Counted from the stretch's first letter, positions 16,610 through 26,183 are shown. The stretch: DNA of 64,000 nt from Actinomycetes bacterium (GCA_023386365.1 JAEWJX010000084.1:1-64000); one strand, 5' to 3'. Notes: generated by a model not told the origin, from the letters alone. Numbers and translations: made by a program.

Positions 16610-18467
16610 GCAGTTGCACCTTCCAGGTGACGTCGGGGCAGCCCGCCTCGAGCTCCGCCTCGAGCGCGGGGTCGGCGGTGTGCACCACCACATCCCCGCC
16701 CCAGGCGCGGATCGCGTCGCACACCTGGCCGGCATCCGTCGAGTCGAGCAGGTAGGCGTACGAGCGGATCGGGTCGTCGCCGGCGCCGGCGTCGAGTTGC
16801 AGCAGCCAGAAGTTGATGAACGCGTCGTGCGGGCCGAGCCGCGCGGCGAGCGCCCGTGTGCCGGTGGCGGCGAGGTCGAAGACCTGCTCGGGCGCCTCGG
16901 CAGGGGCTGCGACGCCCGTTCCTCGCACGACGTCGACCCACGGGAACAGCTGCGCCAGTATCGGCTGACGGATGGGCGGCACCAGCGTCATGCATCCCGC
17001 GAGAGCGACCGCGCCGACGACACCGACCGCGATCGACGCCCGACGGCGGGCACCGCTCGCGGTGAGGGCCGCGCACAGGCTGCCGATGGCGATGGCGATG
17101 AGCAGCACGATGATCAGCCACGCCATCTTCGCCGGGTAGTACCCCCAGGGGTGCCCGGTGGGGATGCGCTGGAAGACGAGGTAGCCGATCCCGACGACAG
17201 CGGCGACGCCGACCGCGATGATGCCGACGAGTCGGTGGCGGTCGCCCGCCATCACGGCGACCGTGCAGATGATCGCCGCCGAGACCCCCATGGTGACGAC
17301 CGTGTCGCTCGAGCTCAGCGCCGGGAAGCCTCCGTTGACGGCGAGCGCGGCGCCGTCGCGCTGCAGGTCCTCGAGGGTGACCGCGATCGCGTACAGCGGC
17401 ACCGGCAGCGCCACCGCGATCCACGCGACTAGCGCGCCGAGGCTGCGGCGGATGCGGCGGCGGTCGGCGATGAGCGCCGCGACGGCGAGCGCGGCCGGCA
17501 CCGCCGCGAGCGGCGCCCAGGTTGCCAGCATCCCGACGGTCGCGACGCTCAGCAGAGCTGCGCCCCGCAGCGGCGAGATGCGGCACTCGAGCCACCCGAT
17601 CCACGCCGCGAACAGCAGAATCAGCGCGACGGGCGCGTTCAGGAATCCGAAGTCCCACGCGAAGCCCATGACGTACCAGCTGAGCGGCATGAGCCCGGCG
17701 ACGACGCCGGCGATCCAGCGTCCGGCCGTCGACAGTCGCGGCGTGTGCACCGCGACGAGCGCAGCGAGCAGCGACACGAGCAGCGCGAGGGCGATCCAGA
17801 GCTGTGCGAGGCGGTCGATGTCGTGCCGCAGCAGGTCGGCCCCGACCTCCGACCGCCCGACGATCGCGACCATTGCCAGCAGCGCGGCCGCCGACGGAGA
17901 CGAGTTGGGGTGGGTCTCCGGACGCAGCCCGCCGTCGTCCATCATGAACCGCGACGAGATGACGTTCCACGCCGTGTCGCCGTGCATCGCCCAGAGCACG
18001 CCACGCGAGCCGGTGATCTCACCGATGAGCAGCATGATGACGGCCACGAGCGGTGCGACCGCGGCCGAGATCGCCCGGTTGAAGCCGGGTCGAGTGGTGC
18101 GGTGTCGCGCGGGGAGAGCCAGGACCGCCGTGCCCGCCGCACCCAGGAAGGCGAACCAGACCAGCCCGACCGTGTCGACCCCGACGCCGAGCAGCGGGGC
18201 GAGACGGTTGACGACCACTCCGGCCACCACGAACAGCACCGCCGAGGCGGCGACCGCGAAGGTGCCCGACGCGAACTGCGCGAGGGCGAGCACCACGATC
18301 GCGGAGGCGCCCGCGATGAGCGGCCACGGGGTGTCGGCGACCAGCCACAGCACGACGCCGAGCACGACGAGCGCGCCGGCGATCGCCGCGGTGACGGCGT
18401 GTTCGACGCGGCTCACATCGCCGGGAGCCGACATGTTCCGCTCGCCGACGGCCGGCGTCTCGTTCAC
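16602..18467 (-). CDS. Large polytopic membrane protein, putative GT-C type transferase
   Basis: The 621-residue protein has about 14 hydrophobic helices and a soluble, presumably external C-terminal domain of about 110 residues (from near 510) with two cysteines. The loop after the fourth helix is long and carries polar and charged residues (MHGDTAWNV, then ETHPNSSPSA), a position where GT-C enzymes keep their catalytic acid. The start is a GTG at 18467 that overlaps the preceding stop (GTGA); an ATG at 18434 is the alternative. I do not recognise a named family. Its place between two glycosyltransferases and a flippase suggests a role in making or modifying the same glycan. Confidence 0.8.
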   Translation of the reverse strand: MNETPAVGERNMSAPGDVSRVEHAVTAAIAGALVVLGVVLWLVADTPWPLIAGASAIVVLALAQFASGTFAVAASAVLFVVAGVVVNRLAPLLGVGVDTVGLVWFAFLGAAGTAVLALPARHRTTRPGFNRAISAAVAPLVAVIMLLIGEITGSRGVLWAMHGDTAWNVISSRFMMDDGGLRPETHPNSSPSAAALLAMVAIVGRSEVGADLLRHDIDRLAQLWIALALLVSLLAALVAVHTPRLSTAGRWIAGVVAGLMPLSWYVMGFAWDFGFLNAPVALILLFAAWIGWLECRISPLRGAALLSVATVGMLATWAPLAAVPAALAVAALIADRRRIRRSLGALVAWIAVALPVPLYAIAVTLEDLQRDGAALAVNGGFPALSSSDTVVTMGVSAAIICTVAVMAGDRHRLVGIIAVGVAAVVGIGYLVFQRIPTGHPWGYYPAKMAWLIIVLLIAIAIGSLCAALTASGARRRASIAVGVVGAVALAGCMTLVPPIRQPILAQLFPWVDVVRGTGVAAPAEAPEQVFDLAATGTRALAARLGPHDAFINFWLLQLDAGAGDDPIRSYAYLLDSTDAGQVCDAIRAWGGDVVVHTADPALEAELEAGCPDVTWKVQLHG

Positions 18468-19435
18468 CACGGCTGCAGGAGGTCGCGCAGTACGTCGGCG
18501 CTCCCTCGGCTCGCGTAGCGTCCGTACTCGCCGCGGCGCGCGAGTCGTGCGATCGTCGGGAGGCGCCGGATGCGGGACTGGGGAAGTTCGGCGCGCTCCG
18601 TCTCGAAGCGTCGCTTCGCAGCGGCCGCCGTGCGCACCGGCTCGGCGACGTCGACCGTGGCGAGTCGCTCGTCGAGGGATGCGGCTCGGGCGGCCAGCAC
18701 GCGGTTGCGGTCGCCGCGCGGCGACAGCACCCGGCGGGCCTTGCCGCGGAACGTGGGCTCCGCGATCCCGATCTCGTTCGCACCGTGCTGGCGGTAGTCG
18801 ATCAGCGGGCGGTCGACGAGGGTGAGCCGCCCGACGGAGGCCGCGACCATCGCGAGCCACTCGTCGTGGATCCAGCCGGTCGGCACCGGGAGGGCGAGCG
18901 TCAGCAGTTCCCGGCGGATCGCCATGGTCGCGCCGGTGGCGAGGTTGCGTCGCAGGAACTGCGGGAACGCGTCGCCCGCGACGATCGACGCACGCGCCTC
19001 GGCGGGCACCTCGAGCGAATCCAGCAACGTGGTTCCGAGGGGCTCGCCTTCGGCGTCGACCAGTCGCGCGTCGCCGTGGAGCGCGAGCCAACGCGATCCA
19101 TCCCCCAGCACCTCGACGCTCGCCGCCACCCGATCCGGATGCCACACGTCGTCCTGGTCGGACAGCAGGATCACGTCCCCGTCGCACGCCGCGAGCGCGG
19201 CCTGGAAGTTGCCTGCGACGCCGAGCGGCGGATCGTTGGACACCGCCACCACGTCGATGCCGCTCGGCTCGAGCTTCTCGCGGGCCAGGTCGAGCGTGCC
19301 GTCGGTCGAGGCGTCGTCCGAGACGACGATCTGGTCCACGCGCCGGGTCTGCCCCAGGATGCTGTCGAGCTGTGCGGGCAGGTAGCGCGCGCCGTTCCGG
19401 GTCGCCAGGGCCACGGAGACGCGCACGGCGCTCAC
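18464..19435 (-). CDS. Family 2 glycosyltransferase (rhamnosyltransferase-like)
   Basis: The 323-residue protein has the GT-A motifs SVALATRNG at the first strand, D40/D41 (VVSDDASTDGT), and LSDQDD at 91-96. The last of these is typical of the GT2 branch that contains many rhamnosyl- and related sugar transferases. The C-terminal 100 residues are rich in arginine and alanine and probably form helices on the membrane surface. The gene overlaps both neighbours by 4 bases (ATGA upstream, GTGA downstream). dTDP-rhamnose is available from the rml genes 32 kb away, but the donor is not fixed by sequence. Confidence 0.88.
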   Translation of the reverse strand: MSAVRVSVALATRNGARYLPAQLDSILGQTRRVDQIVVSDDASTDGTLDLAREKLEPSGIDVVAVSNDPPLGVAGNFQAALAACDGDVILLSDQDDVWHPDRVAASVEVLGDGSRWLALHGDARLVDAEGEPLGTTLLDSLEVPAEARASIVAGDAFPQFLRRNLATGATMAIRRELLTLALPVPTGWIHDEWLAMVAASVGRLTLVDRPLIDYRQHGANEIGIAEPTFRGKARRVLSPRGDRNRVLAARAASLDERLATVDVAEPVRTAAAAKRRFETERAELPQSRIRRLPTIARLARRGEYGRYASRGSADVLRDLLQPW

Positions 19436-21903
19436 CGCCGAAGGCCCAGCCGCCGGCCGACCTTGCCGAACACCACGCGCGGACCGGAGTGCCGCAGGTG
19501 GAAGAAGAACATCCGCATGTCGTGCAGCGGCCCGCTGCGACGGCGGCGGCGCTTCGGCTTCTTGGGGCCCTGCGCCGCAAGCGTGCGGACGCGGTCGGCG
19601 GCCGGATGCGGGTTGCGCACGAACTCGACCAGCGGTGCGAGCGCCTTCTGCCAGGTGTAGCGCTCCCGCACCACCCGCACCCGCTCGCGCGCCGCATCCG
19701 CGAACGCCTCGTCGAACAGCACCTTCTCGAGGCCGGCGGCGAGCGCGTCGACGTCTTCCGCCGGCACGACGACGCCGAGCCCCTCCTGCTCGATCAGCTC
19801 GGCGAAGTGGTCACCCTCGGTCACCACCATCGGCAGCTCGGCCCACAGATAGTCGAGGATGCGCGTGCGGAACGAGTAGGTGGTCTCGATGTGCGAGTGA
19901 TGGGTGCTGACGCCCGCATCCGCCTCGGTGAGGTAGTTCTGGCGGTCGGCGAACTCGACCCAGGTGTCGTTGAAGAACACGTTGCGGTCGAGCACACCCA
20001 GTTCGGCCGACAGCTCCCGCGACTGCGACACGATCGCCATCTCGGGGACGTGCGGGTTGGGGTGCTTCGTGCCCTGGAAGAACAGGCGCACGTTGGGTCG
20101 GGTCTCGGCGAGCTTCGCGACGGCGCGGATGAGCGTCAGCGGGTCGAACCAGTTGTACAGGCCGCCGCTCCAGAGCAGCACCTTGTCGTCGGCGCCGATG
20201 CCGTCGCGCACGCCCTTCAACACCTGGCGTTCGTGCTTCGGCGGGGTGTCGGAGAGGCCGAACGGGGCCACATCAAGAAGGCCGCGCAGGTCGGGGTCGC
20301 CGAAGTAGGTCGTCGGGTTGATGCGCCCGAGTGCGGCGAGCTGACCCAGGTAGAAGTGACGCTGGCGGTCGGACGCGCACAGGAAGAAGTCGCCGCGTTC
20401 GAGCTGCTCGTTGAGGATGTCGGTCGCGTGCGACACCTGCTCCGCCCAGACCGTCGCCGGCAGTTCGCGGCCCTGCTCCAGCTGTTCGAGGTGCATGGGG
20501 TCGTAGATGTCGACCACCATGACCTTGTCGCTCTCGCGGATGGAGGCGAACACGGCCATCGCGTGCCCCTGGAATACGAGCACGTCGGCCGCGTCGACGT
20601 ACGGCTGGAGCCGGTGGTCGTCGCCCGGGTTGATGTGCACGATGCTGAACGGTGCCTCGACGGGGTCGAGACCGGCGAGCGTGACGAGGGTGACGTCGTT
20701 CTCGTGCGAGAGCAGCTCGGCCATGTTCCAGGCCCGGATGGCGGGCCCGGCGAGCCGCGGACCGATCGGGTCGCCGGTGACGATGACGACCTTCGTGGTG
20801 GTGGGCCGCTCGCTCACGTCGAACGCCTCGACCAGGTTCTCGTAGCCGCGCAGGAACGGCGCGTCGTGCAGCACGGAGACGTCGGCGTTGCCGAAGAGCT
20901 TCCACAGCACGCCGTCGCTGACGGTGCGGGTGTCCTGCACCTCTTCGCGTGAACGCGTGAGGCCGGGCAGCATCTCGACGAACTGGTCGATGGCGAAGAG
21001 CGGCGCGACCGCTTCGGCGGCGACACTCGCCGTGGGGTCGTCGCTGCCGCCCTTGCGCAGGTCGAAGGCGGTCGAATCTTCCTTGCCGAGCGTGATCCCG
21101 CGTCGCACCGAGAGCCCCATCGCCGCGGGGAGGGCCTGCGCGAGCGCCTGATCCCCGAGGTTCTTGTACAGGGTGGCGAGGGCGTTGCGCTCGAGAAGGT
21201 AGCGCTCCTTGTGCGACCCGTACGACGACATCGACGCGTGGTGCTTGTGGTACGCGAGCGACGCCGGCTCGTACCGGAAACGCCATCCGCGGAGGTTCAG
21301 GCGCCATCCGAGGTCGACGTCCTCGAAGAACATGAAGTACGACTCGTCGAAGCCGCCCAGCTCGTCGTAGACGGAGCGACGCACGAACATGGCGGAGCCG
21401 GTGCCGAACAGCACGTCGCGCGCGGGGTCGGCGACGCGCGGGATCGGCTCGCCGGTGAACGGCTTGTAGCCCATGCCGAACCAGGTGAGCGCGGAGCCCA
21501 TGTAGTCGACGTTCACGCCCTCCCAGTCGAGCACGCGGCTCGCGACGGCACCCACGCGGGCACCCGTTTCGAAGGCGCGGACCGCGGCGGCCACCCACTG
21601 GGCATCCGGGCGGGCGTCGTTGTTGAGGAAGGCGATGTACTCGCCGTGCGACCGGGCGACACCCAGGTTGCAGCCGCCCGCGAAACCGAGGTTCTCCTTC
21701 GATTCGACGAGCGTCACGTCGGGGGCGCCGGCGCGCAGCTTCGCGAGGCTGTCGTCGCCGGAGGCGTTCTCGACGACGACGATCTCGAGCCGGTCGGCCG
21801 GCCAGTCGAGTTCGCGGAGGTGCCGGATGGCCTCGAGCGTGTCGTCGGCTCCTCGGAAGTTCACGAGGATCACGGAGACGACACCCGGTCGCAGCTTCGC
21901 CAT
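19432..21903 (-). CDS. Bifunctional glycosyltransferase: GT2 domain fused to GT4-like domain
   Basis: The 823-residue protein joins two transferases. Residues 1 to about 280 are a GT2 domain with VVENASGDD, FLNNDARPD and the acceptor-site motif FMFFEDVDLGWRL. Residues from about 385 to 775 are a GT-B domain of the GT4 kind with an N-terminal Rossmann half (VVIVTGDPIGPRLAGPAIRAWNMAELL) and a C-terminal donor half (RTRILDYLWAELPMVVTEGD, then E-x-G pattern). A basic lysine/arginine cluster near 788-796 ends the protein. The ATG at 21903 has AGAAAGG upstream; a GTG six bases earlier is less well placed. It heads the operon leading to the flippase, so two sugars may be added in sequence by one polypeptide. 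Confidence 0.9.
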   Translation of the reverse strand: MAKLRPGVVSVILVNFRGADDTLEAIRHLRELDWPADRLEIVVVENASGDDSLAKLRAGAPDVTLVESKENLGFAGGCNLGVARSHGEYIAFLNNDARPDAQWVAAAVRAFETGARVGAVASRVLDWEGVNVDYMGSALTWFGMGYKPFTGEPIPRVADPARDVLFGTGSAMFVRRSVYDELGGFDESYFMFFEDVDLGWRLNLRGWRFRYEPASLAYHKHHASMSSYGSHKERYLLERNALATLYKNLGDQALAQALPAAMGLSVRRGITLGKEDSTAFDLRKGGSDDPTASVAAEAVAPLFAIDQFVEMLPGLTRSREEVQDTRTVSDGVLWKLFGNADVSVLHDAPFLRGYENLVEAFDVSERPTTTKVVIVTGDPIGPRLAGPAIRAWNMAELLSHENDVTLVTLAGLDPVEAPFSIVHINPGDDHRLQPYVDAADVLVFQGHAMAVFASIRESDKVMVVDIYDPMHLEQLEQGRELPATVWAEQVSHATDILNEQLERGDFFLCASDRQRHFYLGQLAALGRINPTTYFGDPDLRGLLDVAPFGLSDTPPKHERQVLKGVRDGIGADDKVLLWSGGLYNWFDPLTLIRAVAKLAETRPNVRLFFQGTKHPNPHVPEMAIVSQSRELSAELGVLDRNVFFNDTWVEFADRQNYLTEADAGVSTHHSHIETTYSFRTRILDYLWAELPMVVTEGDHFAELIEQEGLGVVVPAEDVDALAAGLEKVLFDEAFADAARERVRVVRERYTWQKALAPLVEFVRNPHPAADRVRTLAAQGPKKPKRRRRRSGPLHDMRMFFFHLRHSGPRVVFGKVGRRLGLRR

Positions 21904-21937
21904 GGGCACCTTTCTGGGGAGCGGACGGGCCGCCGGA

Positions 21938-21943
21938 AGTCTA
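21938..21943 (-). promoter_or_regulatory. -10 hexamer TAGACT of the flippase operon
   Basis: TAGACT on the minus strand, about 34 bases before the ATG at 21903, leaving room for a leader with AGAAAGG. It lies just beyond the end of galE copy 2. Confidence 0.4.
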
Positions 21944-21948
21944 CCCGG

Positions 21949-22902
21949 TCAGTGCTGGGAGACCGTGGTGGCCACGGCCGAGCGCAGGATCGCGTCGAGG
22001 TCGTGGCGGGGTCTCCAGCCGAGCTCGTCGCGGATGCTGGAGGCGTCGGCGACGACGACCGCCGGGTCGCCGGGGCGCCGCGGGCCGATCGCCGGCTCGA
22101 GCGGCGAACCGGTGAGCTCGATGAGCCGGTCGACGACTTGGCGCACGGTCGCGCCCTCCCCCGTGCCCACGTTGTACACCCGGTGCGCGGGGCCGTCGGC
22201 GAGCGCGTCGAGCGCCACGAGGTGGGCGTCGACAAGATCGGCGACGTGGATGAAGTCGCGCACGCAGGTGCCGTCGGCCGTGTCGTAGTCGTCGCCGTAG
22301 ACCGCGGGGCGCTCGCCCGCGGCGAGACGTTCGATGACGATCGGGATGAGGTTGTGCGCCTCACGCTCGGCGAGCGTCGCGTCATCGGCGCCGGCGACGT
22401 TGAAGTAGCGCAGGCTGACGGCGCGTGCGCCCGTGCTCTCGGCGTACGCCGCCACGAGCCCCTCACCCTCGAGCTTGGTGGTGCCGTACGGGTTCGCGGG
22501 GGCGAGCACCGCATCCTCGCGCACCGGCTCGGGCGACGACGCGTAGACGGCAGCCGTCGACGAGAACACCACACGGCCCACCCCTGCGGCGCGGGCGGCG
22601 GTGAGCACATGCTCGAGTCCGCCCACGTTCTGCGACTGGTACCACTCGGGCCGCTCGAGCGACTCGTCGACCCGCTTGCGCGCGGCGAGGTGCAGGATCG
22701 CGTCCACCCGGTTGGCGCGCAGGAACTCCTCAAGCGCATCCGCCGCACCCGCACCCGCGAGATCGACACCCAGGAACGGCACCTCCACGATGGCGAACGT
22801 CTCGGGGAGGTCGGCGACCACCACCCCGTCACCGCGTGCGGCGAGGGCTCGGACGACATGCCGCCCGATGTAGCCGGCGCCGCCGGTGACGAGGATGGTC
22901 AT
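21949..22902 (-). CDS. galE: UDP-glucose 4-epimerase (second of two)
   Basis: The 317-residue enzyme has the NAD motif GGAGYIG near residue 7-13, the serine-threonine pair in FSSTAAVY, the catalytic Y-G-T-T-K (NPYGTTKLEGE) and the C-terminal RRPGDPA motif shared with GalE copy 1. It would supply UDP-galactose or UDP-GalNAc for the glycan. It follows the O-acyltransferase gene by 9 bases and yet has its own hexamer: TAGACT begins with the stop codon of the upstream gene. The N-terminal third differs clearly from copy 1, so the two may have different sugar preferences or timing. Confidence 0.92.
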   Translation of the reverse strand: MTILVTGGAGYIGRHVVRALAARGDGVVVADLPETFAIVEVPFLGVDLAGAGAADALEEFLRANRVDAILHLAARKRVDESLERPEWYQSQNVGGLEHVLTAARAAGVGRVVFSSTAAVYASSPEPVREDAVLAPANPYGTTKLEGEGLVAAYAESTGARAVSLRYFNVAGADDATLAEREAHNLIPIVIERLAAGERPAVYGDDYDTADGTCVRDFIHVADLVDAHLVALDALADGPAHRVYNVGTGEGATVRQVVDRLIELTGSPLEPAIGPRRPGDPAVVVADASSIRDELGWRPRHDLDAILRSAVATTVSQH

Positions 22903-22908
22903 CGGATC

Positions 22909-22914
22909 AGTCTA
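22909..22914 (-). promoter_or_regulatory. -10 hexamer TAGACT of galE copy 2, built on the upstream stop codon
   Basis: TAGACT (22914-22909), 6 bases, ATG at 22902. Its first three bases are the TAG stop of the acyltransferase gene. Confidence 0.5.
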
Positions 22915-24963
22915 GGGAGCGAGCAGCGGGCCGAGGGTCTCCCACAGCGGCTCACGCAGCAGCGGGACGAAGCTCGCCGTCAGATGATGGGCGTCGCGGT
23001 AGAGGAGCCTGTCACCGATGATCAGGCCGCAGAGCTCCGCGTCGCACAGGTAGTCGTTGACGTTTGCGACGGCCGCGCCCGCACCCGACGCAGTCGCGGC
23101 CTCGTCGGCGCTCCATTCCGTCAGAATCGCCTCGTCGCGTGGTCGGGCGCAGCCCAACGCGTCATCGACATGCGCCGAGAGACACGTGGAGGGCGTGTTC
23201 ACGAATGCGGGCGTATCCGAGATGACGACGACGCGGGTCGTCGCGGGCAGCGCGTCGATCGTCGCGGCGAGCCCCGCGTTCCAGCTCGCGGAATCGATGC
23301 TGGTCGTGCCGTACTCGTCGTACCGCGCGAAGCCGGAGATCACCACGACGGCGGGAGGCGACGCCTGCATCCTCTCGATCACCGTCGCGCGCCAGGTGGC
23401 ACAGGAGGTGTCCTCGACACCGTCGGTCACCATCCGCACCTCGGCGGCCGGGCAGGACGACTTGGTGAAGTTGTCCACTCGGAAGCTGTGCTCGCGACCA
23501 AGTTCGTCGAGCGCGGGGAACCACTGGGCCGCGTGGGAGTCGCCGAAGAGTGCGACGACGCTCTCCCCCGCGGCGTCGCCGAACGAGCACCCGTCCGGCA
23601 CCGTCGCCGACGATCCGTTGACATGGCATCCGTCGGAGTAGGTGGCGGGCAGGTCATCGGCGACAGTCGTGAGCGACGGCGTCATGTTGCTGGGAACGAC
23701 ATCCGAGAAGGTGGGAGGTGTCTGCAACGTCGCGATCGGTGGATTGTCGACACCGGCGTCCACGGGACGGTTGGCGATGGCGTACGCCGCGCCGCCCGTG
23801 ACTCCGACGAACACGAGGCTCGCCACCAGCGCGGCCGCGAGCACCGTCCGCGGCCGCCGCCGTGTCGACCAGTCGGCGCGCTGGAATGGGACCTCGACGA
23901 GCACGTACAGCAGCCAGGCGAGAGGAACGGACAGGAGGGTCACGCCGACGGCGGGCCACCCGTGGAGCAGGGCCCCCTCCCCTCCCGCTACCGCCGGGAT
24001 CACCAGCAACGGCCAATGGACGAGATACAGCGAATAGGAGATACGGCCCAGGAACTGCACGGGAGACCAGGCGAGCACCGCCCCGAGCACGGGGACGCTC
24101 GCCTCGGTACCGGACGCGATCACCAGCGCTGTACCGAGCACCGGCAGCAACGCCACGAACCCGGGGAACGGCTCGGCGCTGTCGATGAGGACCATCGACG
24201 CCGCGATCGCGACGATGCCGATCCACCCGGCGACCACGGCCACGGCCCTCGGCCAGCGAACGACCCACGGCACCGCGACGGCGAGGAGCCCACCCACGAG
24301 GAGTTCCCACGCGCGGGTCGGCAGCGAGAAGAATGCCCACGGCTGCAGCGCGGAGTAGGTGAGCATCACCCCGGCGCCGAGGGATGCGAGCGCCAGCGCG
24401 CCGCCGCCCACGAGCAGGCCGACGCGTCGACGACGCGACCACAGCCAGACCAGGAGCAACACGACCGGCCAGAACAGATAGAACTGTTCCTCGACACCGA
24501 GTGACCAGTAGTGCTGAACCGGTGACGGCGTCGTCTCGGCGAGATAGTCGGTGCCCTGGACCGCGAAGAACACGTTCGGGATGTAGAGGGCCGTGGCGGC
24601 GGCGTCGCGCAGGAACCCGGGTTGGAGCGCGGGCGGAACCCACACGAGAATTCCCACGATCGTCGCAGCGAGCACGACGAACGACGCCGGGAGGATGCGA
24701 CGGGCGCGGCGCGCGTAGAACCGCCCGAAAGCGATCCGCCCCTCATCCTCGAGCGAGCGAAGCAGGTGGCTGGTGATCAGGAAGCCCGAGATCACGAAGA
24801 AGACATCGACGCCGACGAACCCGCCGCGGACGAACGGGATGCCGGCGTGGTAAAGCAGGACGCCGCCGACGGCGATCGCGCGAAGGCCCTGGATGTCGGT
24901 ACGGATCGACCGCCGCTCGGCGGTCCGCTCCTTCCCCGCATCCACCACGAGGGAACCGGTCAC
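22912..24963 (-). CDS. Acyltransferase-3 / SGNH two-domain O-acyltransferase (OafA type)
   Basis: The 683-residue protein has an acyltransferase-3 domain (about 20-370, ten or so helices) with the early RTDIQGLRAIAV motif, the conserved histidine in LLYHAG and the VDVFFVISGFLIT signature. A further helix precedes an external SGNH domain (about 430-683) with GDSH (LFGDSHAAQW) and the late DAHHLT catalytic pair. Such proteins carry acetyl or other acyl groups across the membrane and put them on surface sugars. The start is a GTG overlapping the stop of the upstream glycosyltransferase (GTGA); the longer open frame upstream is out-of-frame sequence. Cysteines in the SGNH domain suggest disulfides outside the cell. 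Confidence 0.92.
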   Translation of the reverse strand: MTGSLVVDAGKERTAERRSIRTDIQGLRAIAVGGVLLYHAGIPFVRGGFVGVDVFFVISGFLITSHLLRSLEDEGRIAFGRFYARRARRILPASFVVLAATIVGILVWVPPALQPGFLRDAAATALYIPNVFFAVQGTDYLAETTPSPVQHYWSLGVEEQFYLFWPVVLLLVWLWSRRRRVGLLVGGGALALASLGAGVMLTYSALQPWAFFSLPTRAWELLVGGLLAVAVPWVVRWPRAVAVVAGWIGIVAIAASMVLIDSAEPFPGFVALLPVLGTALVIASGTEASVPVLGAVLAWSPVQFLGRISYSLYLVHWPLLVIPAVAGGEGALLHGWPAVGVTLLSVPLAWLLYVLVEVPFQRADWSTRRRPRTVLAAALVASLVFVGVTGGAAYAIANRPVDAGVDNPPIATLQTPPTFSDVVPSNMTPSLTTVADDLPATYSDGCHVNGSSATVPDGCSFGDAAGESVVALFGDSHAAQWFPALDELGREHSFRVDNFTKSSCPAAEVRMVTDGVEDTSCATWRATVIERMQASPPAVVVISGFARYDEYGTTSIDSASWNAGLAATIDALPATTRVVVISDTPAFVNTPSTCLSAHVDDALGCARPRDEAILTEWSADEAATASGAGAAVANVNDYLCDAELCGLIIGDRLLYRDAHHLTASFVPLLREPLWETLGPLLAP

Positions 24964-26183
24964 GACGATGGGCTCCTCGTCAGGAACGGCTCGAGCACCC
25001 GAGCCGACTCGCGGCCGTCGTGCAGCCGGTCGACGAATGCGGGACCGTCGACGAGGAACCCGCGGTACGCGTCCGGGTCGGCGGCGATCGAGGTCAGCAC
25101 GGCCTCCAGCTGATCGATCTCCGCCTGCACGATGGGGATCTCCAGTCCGCGCGTCGACCGGACGTGCTCGCGGATGCTCTCGGAGACGTAGCTGACCACC
25201 AGACGACCGGCGGCCATCGCCTCGCTCGCGGCGACCCCGTATCCGCCGGTGCGGAACGAGTCGAGCACGATGTCCGCCTCCCCGTACACGTCGGGCATCT
25301 GCTCGGCGGGTGTGTTCTCGACCCGGCGGTACTCGATCAAGCCGCGCTCCGCGAGGCCCTCGAGCATCGGCTCGATGAGGTGCGTGCCCTTGATGACGCC
25401 GCGGCTCGGCGCGTGCACCACGCGGGGGACGCGCCGCTGCAGGGCGGGCGCGCGGCCGACCCAGAGTGTCGGATCGATCGCCACCGGCAACCAGGTGGCG
25501 GCCGGCCAGTAGTCGCGTCCGGCGGGGCCCGAGACGAAGACCGGGGCATCGGCCAGCTCCAGGATGCGGAGGTTCGCCCGGGTGGTGCGCTCGAGGCTCT
25601 CCACCGCATCCCAGTCGGGGTCGGCGAATGGCGACCATCGCTCGCCCGCACGATGGATGCTCGGAACCCGCAGATCGGAACCGTGGCTCACGAATCCGAC
25701 CACGACCCCGCGTCGGCGCAGCGCCTCCACCTCCCGCACCACGTCGGACTCGAACCACGGCCGGAACAGCGACATCTCCGCCTCGATCAACACATGCGTG
25801 AAGCGGGAGACGGCCCGGAAATGCCGGCGCTGCCAGGCCACGGAACCGCCGAAGACGGCGCTCGGCACGGTCACGTCGGCCGGGTAGCGGAACGCGTCAT
25901 CGCCGACATGCTTGAGCGAGATCGCCGCGACCCCGTCGATCCGCTCGGCCGCACGCGCCCACGCGAAACCCTGCCCCGCCGAATTGACCGGCCCGATGTA
26001 CAGCCGGATGGGGGCGGAAGGCACCAGGGGTGGCGGGGGCAGCGGACTGGGGAGGGCGGCCGAGAAACGCCCCGGGAACAGCCGACGCAGCAGCGGCTCG
26101 GGCAGGTGCAGCACGGCATGGCGCACCGCCTCCGAGAGACGTCGACCGATGCCGCGACCACCCGATGCACCGCTTGCAGCCAC
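24960..26183 (-). CDS. GT-B glycosyltransferase, paralogue of the one at 42372-43562
   Basis: The 407-residue protein begins with a basic amphipathic stretch, then a first Rossmann half (LYIGPVNSAGQGFAWARA) and a second half ending in a GT4-like donor site (GGYGVAASEAMAAGRLVVSYVS). It shares an unbroken set of motifs with the protein at 42372: AGQGxxWARA, YPADxxVP, FTHVxIEAE, HGxDxRxPSxHR and MPxxYxxADIVxDxxRxGxYGVAAxEAMAAGR. The start is a GTG at 26183 preceded by GGAAGGGGG. It heads the operon with the O-acyltransferase and galE. The early AGQG motif and the acidic IEAE motif are unusual for GT4, so this pair may form its own small family. Confidence 0.82.
   Translation of the reverse strand: MAASGASGGRGIGRRLSEAVRHAVLHLPEPLLRRLFPGRFSAALPSPLPPPPLVPSAPIRLYIGPVNSAGQGFAWARAAERIDGVAAISLKHVGDDAFRYPADVTVPSAVFGGSVAWQRRHFRAVSRFTHVLIEAEMSLFRPWFESDVVREVEALRRRGVVVGFVSHGSDLRVPSIHRAGERWSPFADPDWDAVESLERTTRANLRILELADAPVFVSGPAGRDYWPAATWLPVAIDPTLWVGRAPALQRRVPRVVHAPSRGVIKGTHLIEPMLEGLAERGLIEYRRVENTPAEQMPDVYGEADIVLDSFRTGGYGVAASEAMAAGRLVVSYVSESIREHVRSTRGLEIPIVQAEIDQLEAVLTSIAADPDAYRGFLVDGPAFVDRLHDGRESARVLEPFLTRSPSS

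Noticed and set aside
21211..24504. A 1097-codon open frame on the plus strand
   Set aside because: It lies antisense to a glycosyltransferase, galE and the acyltransferase genes, all of which have clear motifs. Its product is rich in arginine, glutamate, glycine and histidine without any fold pattern, as is usual for antisense frames in GC-rich DNA.
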